NCBI GenBank assembly: GCA_032622095.1
Contig: CP136065.1
Location: 69,283,675 to 69,347,674, forward strand
Direction: 5' to 3'
Source: Siphonodentalium dalli
Lineage: Eukaryota > Mollusca > Scaphopoda > Gadilida > Siphonodentaliidae
DNA: 64,000 nt
Below the pieces are notes generated by a model that ran no database searches, was not told the DNA's origin, and worked only from the letters and a program-made list of their open reading frames with translations. Positions 35,843 through 48,433 of the stretch are shown here, piece after piece (positions within the stretch are counted from its first letter, which is position 1; each line of letters begins with the position of its first letter). The translations under genes were made by a program, and so were the position numbers.

Positions 35843-38357
35843 TCTATATCTATATTTGCGAATGTCTGTCTGTCTGTGTTCTATAGAAATTCACAGGGGA
35901 CCATCTAGATGGCACCAAAGGGGTCTACTAGGGGTAACGTTTACGAGAAAGATAATGGTGCCGGTTAGGATTTTCTAAAGTGACGCCGTTGTATTTAGGG
36001 GCAGAAAATGGGGAGGGGCAGAAAACCAATTGTCGCCGATTGCCACGAAACTTATATATAATCATCCCCATGATATAAGGAATCTGGTGGTGCGGTTTAA
36101 ATATGTAAAAAGTGGGGCCGTTCGAGTCAGGGATGCACGGAAGGGGAGAGGGGCAAACAAAATTATAAACTAAGTTTAGCGCCGAGGGACCATCTAGATG
36201 GCACCAAACTGGTTTACTAAGGGTAACTTTTTACGAGAAAGGTAATGGTGCGGGTTAGAATTTTCCAAAGTGACGCTGTTGTCAGGGGCTGTAAAGGGGA
36301 GGGGCAGAACAAATGTTTGCCGCCGATTTCCATCAAACTTGTATATAATCATTCCCACAATATGAGGAATCTAATGGTGTTGTTTAAATATGTCAAACGT
36401 GGCGCCATTCGTGTCAGAGATGCACGGAAGGAGAGAGGGGCCCCAAAATTGATAAAACTAATTTTAGCGCCGATTTCCACCAAATTGATACACATTCTTC
36501 TCCATGATACAAGGAATCTAAATGTATGATTTAAAGACGCCAAATTGGTGTCGTTTTGATGTGATTGGGGGTGGGTAGGCACTAAATTTGATAAGAATTG
36601 GTGCAGTCACCGATTGATACAAAACTTATACAAAATCATCCACATGGTATGAGGAGTCTAATGGTGTTGCTTAAAACTGTTAAAACTGGCGTCATTCGAG
36701 TCAGGGGTGCACTGAAAAGGAGAGGGGCACCATAATTGATACACACTAATTTTAGCGCCCATTTTCGCCAAATTGATACACATTCTTATCCATGAGGAAT
36801 CACATCATGTGATTTAAAGACGCTGTATTCATGCTGTTTGTGTGAGAGATGGTGTGGGGTCGGCACTAAATTTGATAAAAAAAAACTGGTTTAGTCGCCG
36901 ATTAGCGCTAAACTTATAAATAACCATCTCCATGATATCATGAGTCTTAATTGTGTGATTTAAAGATGTCAAAAGTGGTGCCATTCGAGACAGGGGTCCA
37001 CAGAGGATGAGAGAGACACAAACATTTATAAAAAATGTGTTTAGCGCCGATTTCCACCAGTCTGATACATATTCTTCTCTGTGATTCGAGGAATCTAATC
37101 GCGTGGTGCGCCAAATTTGTGCCGTTTTGGATGAGAGAAATGGGGGCCTCAAATTTGATACGAATTTGTATACTCGTCAGTTTTCTAGAATTTTATATAT
37201 ATTCATTCGATATATTCATATCTAAGTTTGTGGTTTAATGATATCAAATGTGGCGCCGCTTGAGTCCGAAATAGGGACGGGCGGGTCACCAAAACTGATG
37301 GAAATATGTTTATTGCCAATTAACATCAAATTCATACAGGTTCTTCTCAAATGATACGAAGAATCAAATCGTGCGTGTTAAAAACATCACATTTGGTGCC
37401 TAGATATATTTACAAATAAATGCCTCTCTGTGCATGTTCTATATATAACATCACGGGGTACAATCGAGATGGCACCAAGGCGTTCTAACAGTGGTAACTT
37501 TTTACTAGGACGATAATGGTGCATGTTAAAATATTAGAATAGCTCATGTTAATATTATAACACAATTGAGTCTGCCCCATTCAATATAGTTTCCACAAAA
37601 AAGTTACAAGAGATATGGAAATGTATAGACGGCCTGTTCAACAATAGTGATCACAGTGTGCCGTCAAATATATTTTCTTCTGAGATAAAAGAAAAAGGAG
37701 TCAGTGGCACATGACCTTTCATGATCACCCAATGCTGACATCTGACAAGGTTATATCTGCCCAATATACAGAGGATATATTTCATGTTTTAGAACAGACT
37801 CATCGCCTAACATAAACAACTCAAAATCTCGCTCTGTTGCATATCAACATTTCTTTTAAACTGAGAATAATTAGCCAGTATAAAGCACCATGAACAGAGG
37901 AGCACCTGGACATTTCTTTGAAACATCTGTACTCTTCATGGAGATATGCGCGATAACCAGGTGTCCTCAAAAACCGTAGTCAAACCCACTTGATCGATTG
38001 ATACATCTCTATGTAGAACCCAAATTGTCGTCTTTTATTTTTGCGCACTAATATGTTTATGATGTTCATGTTATAACGTCTGAAGTATATACTCAGTTGT
38101 CAATAAATAAATAGTTCTTTATTGGTGGGACGGATTAATCGCGATAAACAAAATGACAATCGCTCCGATCCGACAAGGTGAGCTACTACTTATATTCCGG
38201 ATGCAAGATCATGTTTTGTGATGTTATTTGGATATATAATTTATCAGTATATGTGTAACGCTGTGAACAAGAGTATCCTCTATTTCCAACATATAGCCAC
38301 AATATGCAGAGGGTTTCACATCACTTTAACCTAGGAAACGCCGGGTAATCCTGCTAG
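35843..38357 (+). mobile_element. older Helitron H8 (about 2,515 bp), plus strand
   Basis: The 5' end TCTATATCTATATTTGCG is only 13 bases from the 5' end of H7 in head-to-head orientation. It has diverged monomers and an extra copy of the post-(CTGT)n module near 36,183. The second (CTGT) tract is eroded (near 37,420). It ends with CGCCGGGTAATCCTGCTAG at 38,354-38,357 followed by T. Divergence from H1-H7 is clearly higher, so it is an older insertion. Confidence 0.75.
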
Positions 38358-38787
38358 TATATATATACAAAGTTTTTATTGACCAATATGACATAGAAAT
38401 ATTTATAAAGGTTACTAATAAATCTTGCACACTCTCCTTCGTACGTCCATTCAAACAAACTCATAGAAACCACACAACATCATCTGCCCATCGTCTCTTT
38501 CGCGCCATGTGATATATCATAATTAATATGTACTTTCTTCAATCATCACTCAAATTTAAATCATGTGGTAATTGTAAATTTTAAAAATATATTGAGCATC
38601 ATTTACTATCGACTGCTAGTGTAGATCGAACTGGTGGTACAACACGACACCAAATCCTGATATTGTCGTTCTGAGAATAATGAAAGGTCGATCAGGGGGT
38701 GTGTATCCTCACCGATGACGTATTTATTATTATCATACTTAAATGTGATGTTCTACGCTTAAATGCGCTTCAGGTCGAGTCACTTAC
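38358..38787. other. non-coding; intron side of the PAN-like exon
   Basis: Lies downstream of the minus-strand PAN-like exon, whose donor site is at 38,786-38,787. No second exon was recognised before the Helitron. Confidence 0.4.
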
Positions 38788-39108
38788 CTTCTCTTTATAT
38801 CTACTTCCGGTTGCTGGGATCAGTTTTGAACAGTCTCCAAACGCCATGTCTGTTCCCATTTCACAGCTGACGACATTTCCGACTCGGGCGGCATTTGCGG
38901 CGTTACATAACTTGTTCTGAGCACACATCACGAAGCACTCGCTCTGTGAGCGGTAAATGAAAATCCCTATTGGTGTCGTGAATGGGAATTTGACGTCACG
39001 GGAACACCCTTGTGGGGCTTTAAACACCGATTCCGTCAAATCTAATGATTCCGATGACACTATTTCAATGGCTCTGTGCAACATGAACATAGCAAACGCA
39101 GGCACCAT
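38788..39108 (-). CDS. secreted PAN/Apple-like protein, first coding exon
   Basis: The exon is 107 codons, phase 0, from an ATG at 39,108 to AAG followed by GTAAGTG (donor at 38,787-38,786). The start MVPAFAMFMLHRAIEIVSS looks like a short signal peptide; the reading frame stays open upstream but has no better ATG. Then comes GCSRDV, then SECFVMCAQNKLCNAANAA, VVSCEM and GDCSK. Six cysteines with the ECxxxCxxxxxC...SCEM spacing are typical of PAN/Apple domains. Such domains bind proteins or sugars in secreted and membrane proteins. The exon has the same layout (signal, PAN, phase-0 donor after lysines) as those at 49.1 and 63.5 kb but is on the opposite strand. Following exons were not found. 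Confidence 0.7.
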
Positions 39109-39835
39109 GTCTGGACGGCACTGTATACAGCGGACTCTGCCCAACTATGTATATGCTCAGCGAACAACGCTGTCTTTTAAATGCCATTGAGAAACACTCG
39201 AATAATGTGCTGCCCTGACGAGGATGTTTTCGTTTGGTCAACAAATGCTACATAAGTAATGTTCGATCGCAGGGAACAAAGCTGAACACTAGCACCGCAC
39301 CAATTAGGCGACCATATCTGATTCCACTCTAAAGCGACTGATTATCGCGAATAATATATTAATAATATATTATCAATTAAAATATAATAATGTCTCATCT
39401 TTGTCATGTTCTTCTTATCAAAATAGATTGATACATTCAAGAAGTACTTATATTATGACCATATATACGATAAACATAATAACGACCGCAGATAAAATTC
39501 ACGCATCTACGGGTAGTCCAGTTGGCCCGGCTCAATAAATCGGCTAGTCACGCCTCTCCACAGTGTTTCTGGTGTCTAGTTGTGTGTTCTGCTCTTCATG
39601 TATGTTGTTTCTCTCGTGGCATGTCTCCCTGCATTTCGTCTCCGTGGCTGTTTAATGTGTCAAGCTTGCAATGTCTCATTGGGCAGTTACCGGGAGGCTG
39701 ATCTATGCAGTCGCTAAACGGTTCACTGCTTCAGCTATGTGCCAGTCTTTGGCCCGACCATAATTCGAAGGGTAGTCCGAGGCCAGTTGTCGATTATCTG
39801 CTTTTCATATTGCAATTCAAAACAAATAAAAACGC
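39109..39835. other. non-coding, possible promoter side of the PAN-like exon
   Basis: Upstream of the minus-strand exon. Includes an AT-rich stretch (39,350-39,390, TAATATATTAATAATATATT). No promoter element could be assigned with confidence. Confidence 0.3.
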
Positions 39836-40860
39836 ATGATTGACCACCCGCTTAGATTCACCTATGCTGAGGTTTATCCGCAATACTTGGTACTTGGTTT
39901 TGATCCGATGTCCGATGACCTGCATATGTGGTTGATAAAAGACTACCAATTAAAATCTGTCAAATCGATCAGGACTGGGCCACAAAGTGGCTTTCTTCCG
40001 ATCGAATGTTCAAAAAGAATTCAAGCTGACGCTCTTATGCAATTAACATATATTTCACAAACACCAGTGTTGATTACTCATCACAAGACATTGAACAGTA
40101 GCAGAGCTGTGTTGAGACCTCGTGATATAGCTGATTCTTCCGATAGTGGCTGAGTTAGCACCACATGGAGTTACAAATACAGCTGATGGACAAAACGATC
40201 ATTTGAACTACTGTTCTTCAATCGGTGCGAACATCCAGTTATTGAAGCTTTGGTATATGAATATGGATTTAAGCACATATGTTCCGAACGCATTGCGATG
40301 TTTTAGATGTCAGGGTCTGGCTATGGCCAGGAACATTTTAAAAGTAAAGAAACCGTATGTGCACGGCGTGCTATTACTGATCATGATCATAATGATTGTA
40401 CGAATCTTAAAAACTGTTCAAACTGTCAAGGTTCACATACTGCAATGGATCGTTCGTGTCACGTTGGGGACTATGAAAGCTGAGAAACATGTCATATATA
40501 GATGCTAAGAAACTAGTTGACCTTCGACCGTCCATTCCACATGTCACATACTTAGTAATCGTTTCTACAAAAAGTCAAACCAATCTCGTCAGTATATCGC
40601 TGGGAACACAAATTGAGGCGACTGATAGTAGTCCTGCTCCAGAACATGTAGCAGGTAATGGATACATCTTCTGTTGTTGCGACATTTCCTCCGAAGCAAT
40701 CTATGCAAGTTGATCCTAGTGTTCAAAAACAAAACTCGCCAAAATCACTCCCACGTTTCGACTCTCACAAAGGGAGGTAAATGTTTTAGCTCTCAAAGTT
40801 TGACCAGATGCTTGATGAGAAAAGATTAACTCTTAAAGACAAAAAAACGCTATTTGTGGA
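39836..40860 (+). pseudogene. decayed ORF1 (gag-like) of a non-LTR retrotransposon
   Basis: Three overlapping frames together read as the nucleic-acid-binding ORF1 of Jockey/CR1/I-type elements. Frame one (39,836-40,153) has SVKSIR, LPIECSKRIQADALMQLTY and HKTLNSSRAVLRPRDIAD. Frame two (40,146-40,340) has ELAPHGVT and TYVPNALRCFRCQG, the start of a CCHC knuckle. Frame three (about 40,365-40,475) has DHDHNDCTNL, CSNCQGSHTAMDRSC, a second knuckle. At least two frameshifts and a missing ORF2 show it is dead. The end (SKFDQMLDEKRLTL, about 40,793-40,840) is shared with 60,270. The part from about 40,170 on is duplicated at 54.7 kb. Confidence 0.7.
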
Positions 40861-42131
40861 TTTAATTTGTCGGTTGGGTGAAGGATGACATTCTATCTCA
40901 CCGACCGACCTTCAGCTTGACGCATTGATAAAGATTCATGCGCAATTAATCAGATATTATAATAACTTGTCAATGGAAAAGCTTATTTTAGATACTACTT
41001 TACATATTTCGATGTAAAACCTTGGTAATTTTATTTTATTTATTAGCCATTATGTATGTTTGTACTAATTTTGCGCTTTATATTATGTTTGCAGTTCTTG
41101 AAGTTATATTACTGACTCCAAGTGGAATTATTTAATCTTGGTTGCTTTTATTTGAACATAGCTCATTATTTTATTTTAATCTAATGCAATATTTGGTTTA
41201 TCTACACAGTTGCTCTTTGATACCCGATTATGTTCTTGGTCGTGATATGGATCAACGGCTAAAACAATGTTAAACCTTCAATCGGAAAATCAATACTGCT
41301 TGAGAGGTATAACAATAGTTTGTTGTGTATATATACATGTATGTTTCTTTATATCTTGGTGGATTAGGTATATAGTGACTTGCGGGATGGTATAGGTTTA
41401 AGAATGACCCTAAATACTTTTGAGTAACCCTATGTTACTAATATTGACCTGATTGTGTTATCCGTATATTGACACACGAGGTGTGACAATTAAGGTAAGA
41501 GGTTTCTGTTTCGGAAAATATGGCGCAGCCTAATTTCTCTTCCTAGATACATGCACATGTACACTGTGCGTGGTACAAGAAAAACAAGTTAGACGTTCTC
41601 AATAAATGTTATTCAATAGCTTGTTCGTGATAAATCCAGGAGTAGCTATAATATTGAGGTATGTGCTTTTGGTAATGCAGCGGATAGGCTCATAACTCCG
41701 CGTCGATAACGAATAGATTTAATATGTTGTGATATGTCCATCTGGATCAAGGGTCTGGATCAAGAGTAACCTGATCCGTGTATCTGGGCGAGGTTAGCAG
41801 CTGCTTACATTGATCCAGTGGTTTATACGTGGAACTTACTAACTGCATGCGACCTAGTAGGACACTTAAGTCCGAAACAGTTATCGATTGTCTCGAATAA
41901 GGCATTCATAGATTTAAGTACAGAGTAGTTTAAGACCGATGACACCTCACCTAATAGTGCCTCTTATCTTTGTTTGAAGAGGGGCACAATTTGATCTCCT
42001 TTGAAATTCGATGTGGGTATACAATTGGCTGTAATGAACGCTTTGTGTATGATATTTTGTAAATGTTGGATGACTTTATCGGTATGCGACTTGAACTGAA
42101 ATTTGTTTTCTGCTCTCTACTAAATTTGTAC

Positions 42132-42253
42132 TTAATATTCTTGGTAAATTGGGCATGCTCCTTCGGAAGTACTAATACATTTGACACGTTCTGCAGGATT
42201 CTGACAACGAGCGTGCGTGCTATCCTGACAACAGCACATACACGCTTGAAACA
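42132..42253 (-). CDS. possible cysteine-rich last exon
   Basis: On the minus strand, an AG preceded by a moderately pyrimidine-rich stretch (TTTATTTGTACCAGATCATATTCAG, broken by purines) is followed by a frame reading FQACMCCCQDSTHARCQN, then ERVKC, TSEGACP and a stop after QEY. That is 39 codons with seven cysteines. The duplicated copy (61,577-61,693) keeps the frame, all seven cysteines and the stop position, but several residues differ and it has lost the acceptor region. No upstream exon was identified and the family is unknown. Most base changes between copies alter residues, so selection is not obvious. Treat as a hypothesis. Confidence 0.35.
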
Positions 42254-43978
42254 CTGAATATGATCTGGTACAAATAAAGATACAATAACCCCACAAATTG
42301 TGTTTTTCGTTCGAATAATGTCACGGCTATTCAGTAGACAGCCATCTTGTAATTGTGCTACTGATGTCAATCTACCAATGAGTCATATGACAAATGACGG
42401 TTCGGTAATGGGAGATTCATCTGGTCTTCCTGTTCTGGTTAACTGCATTCCGCTAGTCATATCCAAAATAATATCACGTCCTATTTTAGAATGTTGCTTC
42501 TTTTTGCTGGGTACTAGTAATCATGCTGTATCATTATATTTAAAGTGATATGAAACATATCTAAATTGAGAATAACCTTGCTCAAAGTAGTTATTTTTTA
42601 TAAATATTAATCCAAATTGACAACAAACACCGTTATTTTTTACATATATATTAATAAAATGCAACGACTCTCGGTGGCGAAATAATTTGTGTTAGTTTAT
42701 CGCCGATATAGTTGCGTCATTTGCGTCCTGAACCGAGATGTAAATATTTACAATTGAGCTTAGTTCAGGCGATGTTTTTATGCGGTGGTATGGTCGATTT
42801 CTTTAAAATTTTCGACGATGTTAGTAAAATGTTACATTGCACAGGTTGGCACAGCGCATGTGAACTAACTTATCAATTTCACTCACCCGAACAAGTCGAT
42901 AATGAGTAATCCTATAAGTAGCTCACTATGGGATATTTTCATTAAAAAATCAGTGCAATATGAACATACACGTATGTGAATATTTATGTCCAATGTGAAC
43001 CTATTTGGACAAATATATGTTGGCATATGGGTACTGGTGACTATACTTTTTGAAATCGCCAACATCTTGTGTATCCGATCCGCCCGATGGACCCATGTGT
43101 GGTCGCATTGAAGGGACCTTAACACAATACTTTAATATCATAAGACCAAACAATAATGCAAAAACACTGTGTGATTGCCCATGAGGAACTAGACACAACC
43201 AAGCCGATTGGGTGGACCGGGTAAAGAGGCCACAGCAATGCGTTTTGGCAAACATAACTTGCGGGGAGTAATCATGGTCGGCGTTATAGCCCTCTCAACT
43301 ACGTACCATTATAAACTCCATTCAATTCATACATGCATATGGCGGTTCTTTACGGAACCCTTACACATCACAATTGGGCTAGTAACCCATTGGACCCCGG
43401 GCCCACACGGGGGCTATCTACAAATGAAACCCATTATATCGACACCATCCAGCAATAAGATTGCAGAATGAAGATTGTGATAATGCCATTCATATTGCAG
43501 AACAATAATCCATGAATGCTGTATTGTTCTGCAAAACTCTCACAAACTGCTGAAAATTCAGAATTAGAGACAACGCATTAACCATAAATAGCATTAAGCT
43601 GTCGTGTATAATGCCATACCCATTAAAACACAATATACGAAAATTGTGATGAACTAGATCGAACCCATGTAGTCTTTGTATAGTACCATTTACTTTGATG
43701 GCTGCCTATAGAAAATAGTGCACATTAAACACAGTTAAATTGTTTAGCACCGACTGTGACATCTAGGCATATTGAAAAAAAACGTTGGCGTAAAGTATAT
43801 ACAACGTCGGTCTAAATGGTTTGAATATAAACGTTTTAGAATAACACATTTAATGTACATAGACAAATATCTTCAAGAAGAGGATCCACGTATCGCCTTT
43901 GTCGCATCTGCGTCATCCAGTAATGTGTGGTGGTTGTTCAACATAGAATCGGACACTGTTTAAGATAAAAAAAAACCT

Positions 43979-46900
43979 TTTTTTCTTCTTTTTTTTAAAT
44001 TGTTTTATTGGAATAAACAGACATCAATGAAGAATGTTATACAGACAGGGTACATGTTATTATAAATAAAGTTACATTCTTCCAATTCTCTCACATCTTG
44101 CTCACTTCATTTACACGTCTTTCGTACGTCATATGCACTCCCAGTAACTTACATGTAATTAGGGATAAATCGAATAATGTGTTCATTTTAAATCTTTTGA
44201 ACTTTGTTCCTGTGTACGGCGCATCGGTACGACATCTAACTATAGACGGCGTTGTGGTATTGGGGCGATAATAGTATTTCTTGGGTATAGTAATTAAGTG
44301 AGTTTTTGAACTGGTGAAGAGAAAATTTTCAGGACAAGTTTATTTGTGTTGACTCGTGCGTATATTTATGGCCTTTTCTAAAAGGAACCAGTTTTTCGAA
44401 AATTCTTGTTGTTTCGATTGGCATCAATTCATTATATGTATTACCCAATCCATTGCTGTATGATATATACTAATATAGACTATATTGTTAAATGCGTATA
44501 TTGTACATGTATACATATACACATTATATATTGCTGAAGGTGCTAATTTAAACGGTAATTTAACGGAGGACTGTCCCCTTTTAGGGACGAATTTATACCA
44601 GCCCATTGTTTGTGTATTGACCCCCCTTCCAATCCATAACTTAACATGAAGACAGACACAAGTTCTGAACCACGTATAAACAACACAAGCAGGCATGCAT
44701 TCGTGTCGTGCATCACTCACACTGGGCCACGGTCCTGATCCGAACTCATCAATCAACTAAATATCTGAATTTGTCAAATTATCTTAATATTGTCACTCCT
44801 AAATTCCTAATTAGCTATGACAAACACACCATGTAACTATATCTGTCATCAGAAAGACTCTGTCAAATTACTAATGTTATACTACTGACTATTTACCGTT
44901 AAACAGATATGTAAAAGATGACACATGGGGTCATCTGTTTTCAGGAAGCAGTACTAACAATTTCATACCACAGAGCCAAATGAAACACGATAACATACAT
45001 TATTATATTCACATATTAGAATATAGATATCCCCATAGCACCGGATACATGTATATAATGTATATATCCTTATGTTCTTTTGTAAATACTTCTTTCTCTG
45101 TACTTCTCGATGTTCATGCGAATTATGAGAATAAATCATCATCATCGTGCGGTATACTTCTCACATTGGTATCTATAATTCAATTCTTTGAGGAAAACAT
45201 TTAGCGATAAGTTAATTGGCTTGAATTTGGTCCTATATATGTATTGTTTAATTAGAAGCCACAGCATGTTCGTTATAAAGTTCGGATTCGTTGGTGATGA
45301 ACCGAGAATCATTGTCATCTGCTGGGGACAGAGATCAATGCTGTTAATTTTACCCCAATCGTTGAGTTCCTTAATGAATTTCTGAACGTGAACACAGTTC
45401 CAAAATATGTGGGAGATGTCTTCTGTCTCGCTTTTACATTTATCGCATTTATCATCTTCTCGTAGATTGGACATTTTAAGAAACTTGTTAGTTGATAATA
45501 TTCGTGAGTTTATTCGGAATTGTAGCCATTGTAGCTTTGTGTCAGGCGTCGTGAGAAAGGGTAGTTTATCCAGTTTACACCATTGAATTGTGTTGTCAGG
45601 AAAAAACGCTTGCCATTTTCTGTGTGCTACTGTAGAAGTTGGAATATCGATTAAGATGTTATAAAAGTCCTGTCCTCCTCGACTGTTTTTAAGCAGTTTA
45701 ATGAAATTATTTGGTAAAAAGGGGCTGCAGGTTCGAGTTATAGGCTGGTCAAGTTTTTTTGTGAGTAGTTTTATTTGATGTTGAATGTTATTAAGAGTGA
45801 TGAAGTTTGTACGTATGTTATAAATCTTTAGTAAATCGTCTCGTGTAAGAAAGCGGTCATTATCGTCCAGCATATCATTTAAAAATATAATCCCTTTTTC
45901 TCGCCAGGAGGTGAAATTTATTACTTTTCCGTACTGCTTTATGTTTGGGTTATTCCATAACGTACATGCTGATATTTTGCGATTGTTTCTGTCTTTCTCT
46001 AGAAATTTTGTGAATGCCATCAGGACATCATGCCAAAAAGGATTGGTTAATTTTGTTTTGCCTGTTTTTCTATGTAGGAATAGTCATAAGTAAGGAACAT
46101 AGGGTCATCGCGTAAAGGTATATCTGTTAAGGGGATCCATTTGGCACTTTTGGTTACGAGGCGCCTCACCCAAGTTATTTTCATGGACAGCATAAATTTG
46201 TTTACATCAACCATTTTTAATCCGCCGTTCTTATAATCTTGACAAATAACTTTGCGTTTAACTCGATCACGCTTCGAGTTCCAGAGAAAATTAAAGAGCG
46301 TTGTGTCAAGATTTTTCATAAAAATATTACTGAGATTTGGTAGAGCTACAAAAAGGTGCGTTAATTTTGGGAGTATTAGTGATTTTATCACCGTTATTCG
46401 ACCAATGGGTGTAAGTAACCGGTGTTTCCATGTTGCTATCAAACGTTTGACTTCAGTAAGTTTTCTATCATAATTGATATCCATTTTGTCAAGGTTGGTG
46501 TCAAAGTATATTCCAAGGAGATTGAAAGTACTATCAAATTTTAGTCCAAGATCTGGGGATATAATATCCGTACGCTCCGTATAAGAGCCAATCCACGACG
46601 CCTGACATTTGCTATTGTTAATTTTCAGGCCTGAATAATCTGCAAATAAGTTTAAAACAGTATATACTTCCCTGAGGCTTTCTTCGCTACCGTCCAAGAC
46701 GAGAGTCGTGTCGTCTGCATACTGTGTAATTTTGTATTCTAAATTGCCGAGGTTGATACCTTTAATGGGGCCATTGGACTTAATCATAATAGCTAAGATT
46801 TCCGCGCATATCAAAAAAATATACGGCGAGACTGGGTCACCCTGTCGACAGCCACGATATAGTTTGAAACTCTGAGATATATGCCCATTTATTAAAATAG

Positions 46901-48423
46901 ATGAGTTGATATTCGTATAAAATATGGAAATCCACCTCTTCATGGCATCTCCAAAATTAAAAAAGTTAAGGCATTTATGTATAAATTTCCATGATACTGA
47001 ATCAAAAGCCTTTTCGAAGTCTAGGAGGAGCAGTAACCCGGGTTTACCGGCCAATTTCGTCTCGTGAATTAGGTCATAGATAAGTCTAGTATTATCCCCG
47101 ATGTAGCGATTTTTTAAGAATCCCGTTTGATCATCACTTATTATATATGGTAGAACACGTTTTAATCTTTCAGCTATGCATGAAGAAGCTAATTTGTAAG
47201 ATATATTCAACAGTGAAATTGGTCGCCAATTTTTCAAATGATGTCTTTCTTGATCCTTTTTGGGGATCAGAGTAATTAATCCTTGTTTCTGGGTGATTGA
47301 GTTCCCCTTTATCATAAGCTTCATTGAGTGATTCACATAGAATTGGGCCTAAGTCAAGCCAGAAAAATTTCCAAAACTCATATGGGTATCCATCTGTCCG
47401 CTGCATTTATCATTTTGCGATCGCTTCAACGGACAAGTTAGTTCAATTAGAGTTATTGTTCCTTCTATACTGTTGGCAGTGTCGTGGGACAATATTGTAT
47501 GGTCTTTTTCAAGAATAGTATGAATATCAAGATTGTTTATGTTTTTCGATGCATATAAATTTTCGTAAAAATGTCTAGCTTCTTGCGTTATGTCTGATTG
47601 ATTGTCAATGTTTTTACCAGTGGAGTCGGTAAGGTTGCATAGAGTTTTCGATATAGAATTGCGTTTTTCTAGATTGAGGAAATATTTTGTTGGTTTTTCA
47701 CCTTGTTCAATCCATTTGGCTCTTGATCTTACCATTGCCCCCTTCGTGTCTTCTTTTCTTATTTCGTAAAGATCAGTGTCAATTTTTTGTATTTTATCTA
47801 GTAATTCGTCTTTATTTTTTGTATCTAAGTTATTGTTATCTATTTCAATTTCGAGCAATATTTTTGATATATTCAGTTCATTTTCTTTCATCTGTCGTTC
47901 TTTCTTTCGTTTCGACGCAAAATGTAAAGTCTCGCCTCTAATATCTAGCAAAAGGGTGTCCAGAAATAAACGTTTACTTGTTTTACATGTAACCTGTGGT
48001 TTATTCCATTCATCGGTATATATTTTATATCCGTATTTATTATTCTCTATCGTAGATTTGACCAGTTCGGTATATGTGTCATCACGGAGTAAGGAGGTAT
48101 TAAATTTCCAAAAGCCACGACCTCTGTCGATTGTACTTAGTTTAAGCGTAAGAGTTATTATCGAGTGATCTGAGCGGTATCCAGGTACTATGTCGGTTCC
48201 TGCTCCAACTAGGCTGAGTATATCTTCAGATATCATAAAGTAATATAACCTAGCCATTTTTACAGGGGACTGTTTTCGCCATGTATAGCGTTGTTTCTCC
48301 TTGTTATTGACCCTCCAAGCGTCTACCAAATCGAATGGCCACACCTCGTGACTGAGATGAAAAAGAAGCCAATTCTGTTTTAAACCCCCATTCAGATGAT
48401 ATGCATCTGTCCATTTCCTTTGT
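43979..48423 (-). mobile_element. 5'-truncated L1/Tx1-like LINE (4,445 bp)
   Basis: Inserted on the minus strand with target duplication AAAAAAACCT at 43,969-43,978 and 48,424-48,433. The unoccupied site is present near 63,240 in the duplicate. The 3' end carries an A-rich tail (T-run at 43,978-44,000 on the plus strand) after about 1.1 kb of 3' untranslated sequence (43,979-45,141). The 5' end is truncated inside the endonuclease domain, as is usual for target-primed reverse transcription. ORF1 is absent. Confidence 0.9.
45142..48423 (-). pseudogene. LINE ORF2 remnant: endonuclease C-terminus, reverse transcriptase, zinc-knuckle tail
   Basis: The frame is open from the insertion edge. Order: the end of an APE-type endonuclease (RKWTDAYHLN, WPFDLVDAWRV, RYTW, YRSDHSIITL, 48,423-48,150), a linker (QGEKPTKYFLNLEKRN near 47,680), then a reverse transcriptase with LITLIPKKDQE, NWRPISLLN, DFEKAFDSVSW, GCRQGDPVSPYIF and the catalytic QYADDTTLVLDG (46,730-46,690). 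Last is a C-terminal CDKC...HIFWNC knuckle (about 45,435). Frameshifts occur near 47,407, near 47,300 (which restores the frame) and near 46,065. In the endonuclease, the conserved Asp of the R(I/L)DY block reads Tyr (RLYYFMIS). The element is inactive. YADD instead of the commoner FADD occurs in this group. Confidence 0.9.
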
Positions 48424-48433
48424 AAAAAAACCT

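Noticed and set aside
20955-37152. Many open frames of 60-110 codons repeated across 20-37 kb on both strands
   Set aside because: They recur with the Helitron units, lie in several frames of the same monomers, and are broken by single-base changes between copies. They are repeat sequence, not genes.
41951-42370. 139-codon minus-strand open frame
   Set aside because: The duplicate frame is much shorter and differs at many residues. The overlapping cysteine-rich frame is the better, though still uncertain, candidate.
43001-43255. Minus-strand frame with a hydrophobic stretch and a tail SDTQDVGDFKKYSHQYPY, resembling a receptor tail
   Set aside because: The duplicate has a stop codon and mostly amino-acid-altering differences, and the proposed acceptor site is weak. 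It was not listed as an exon.
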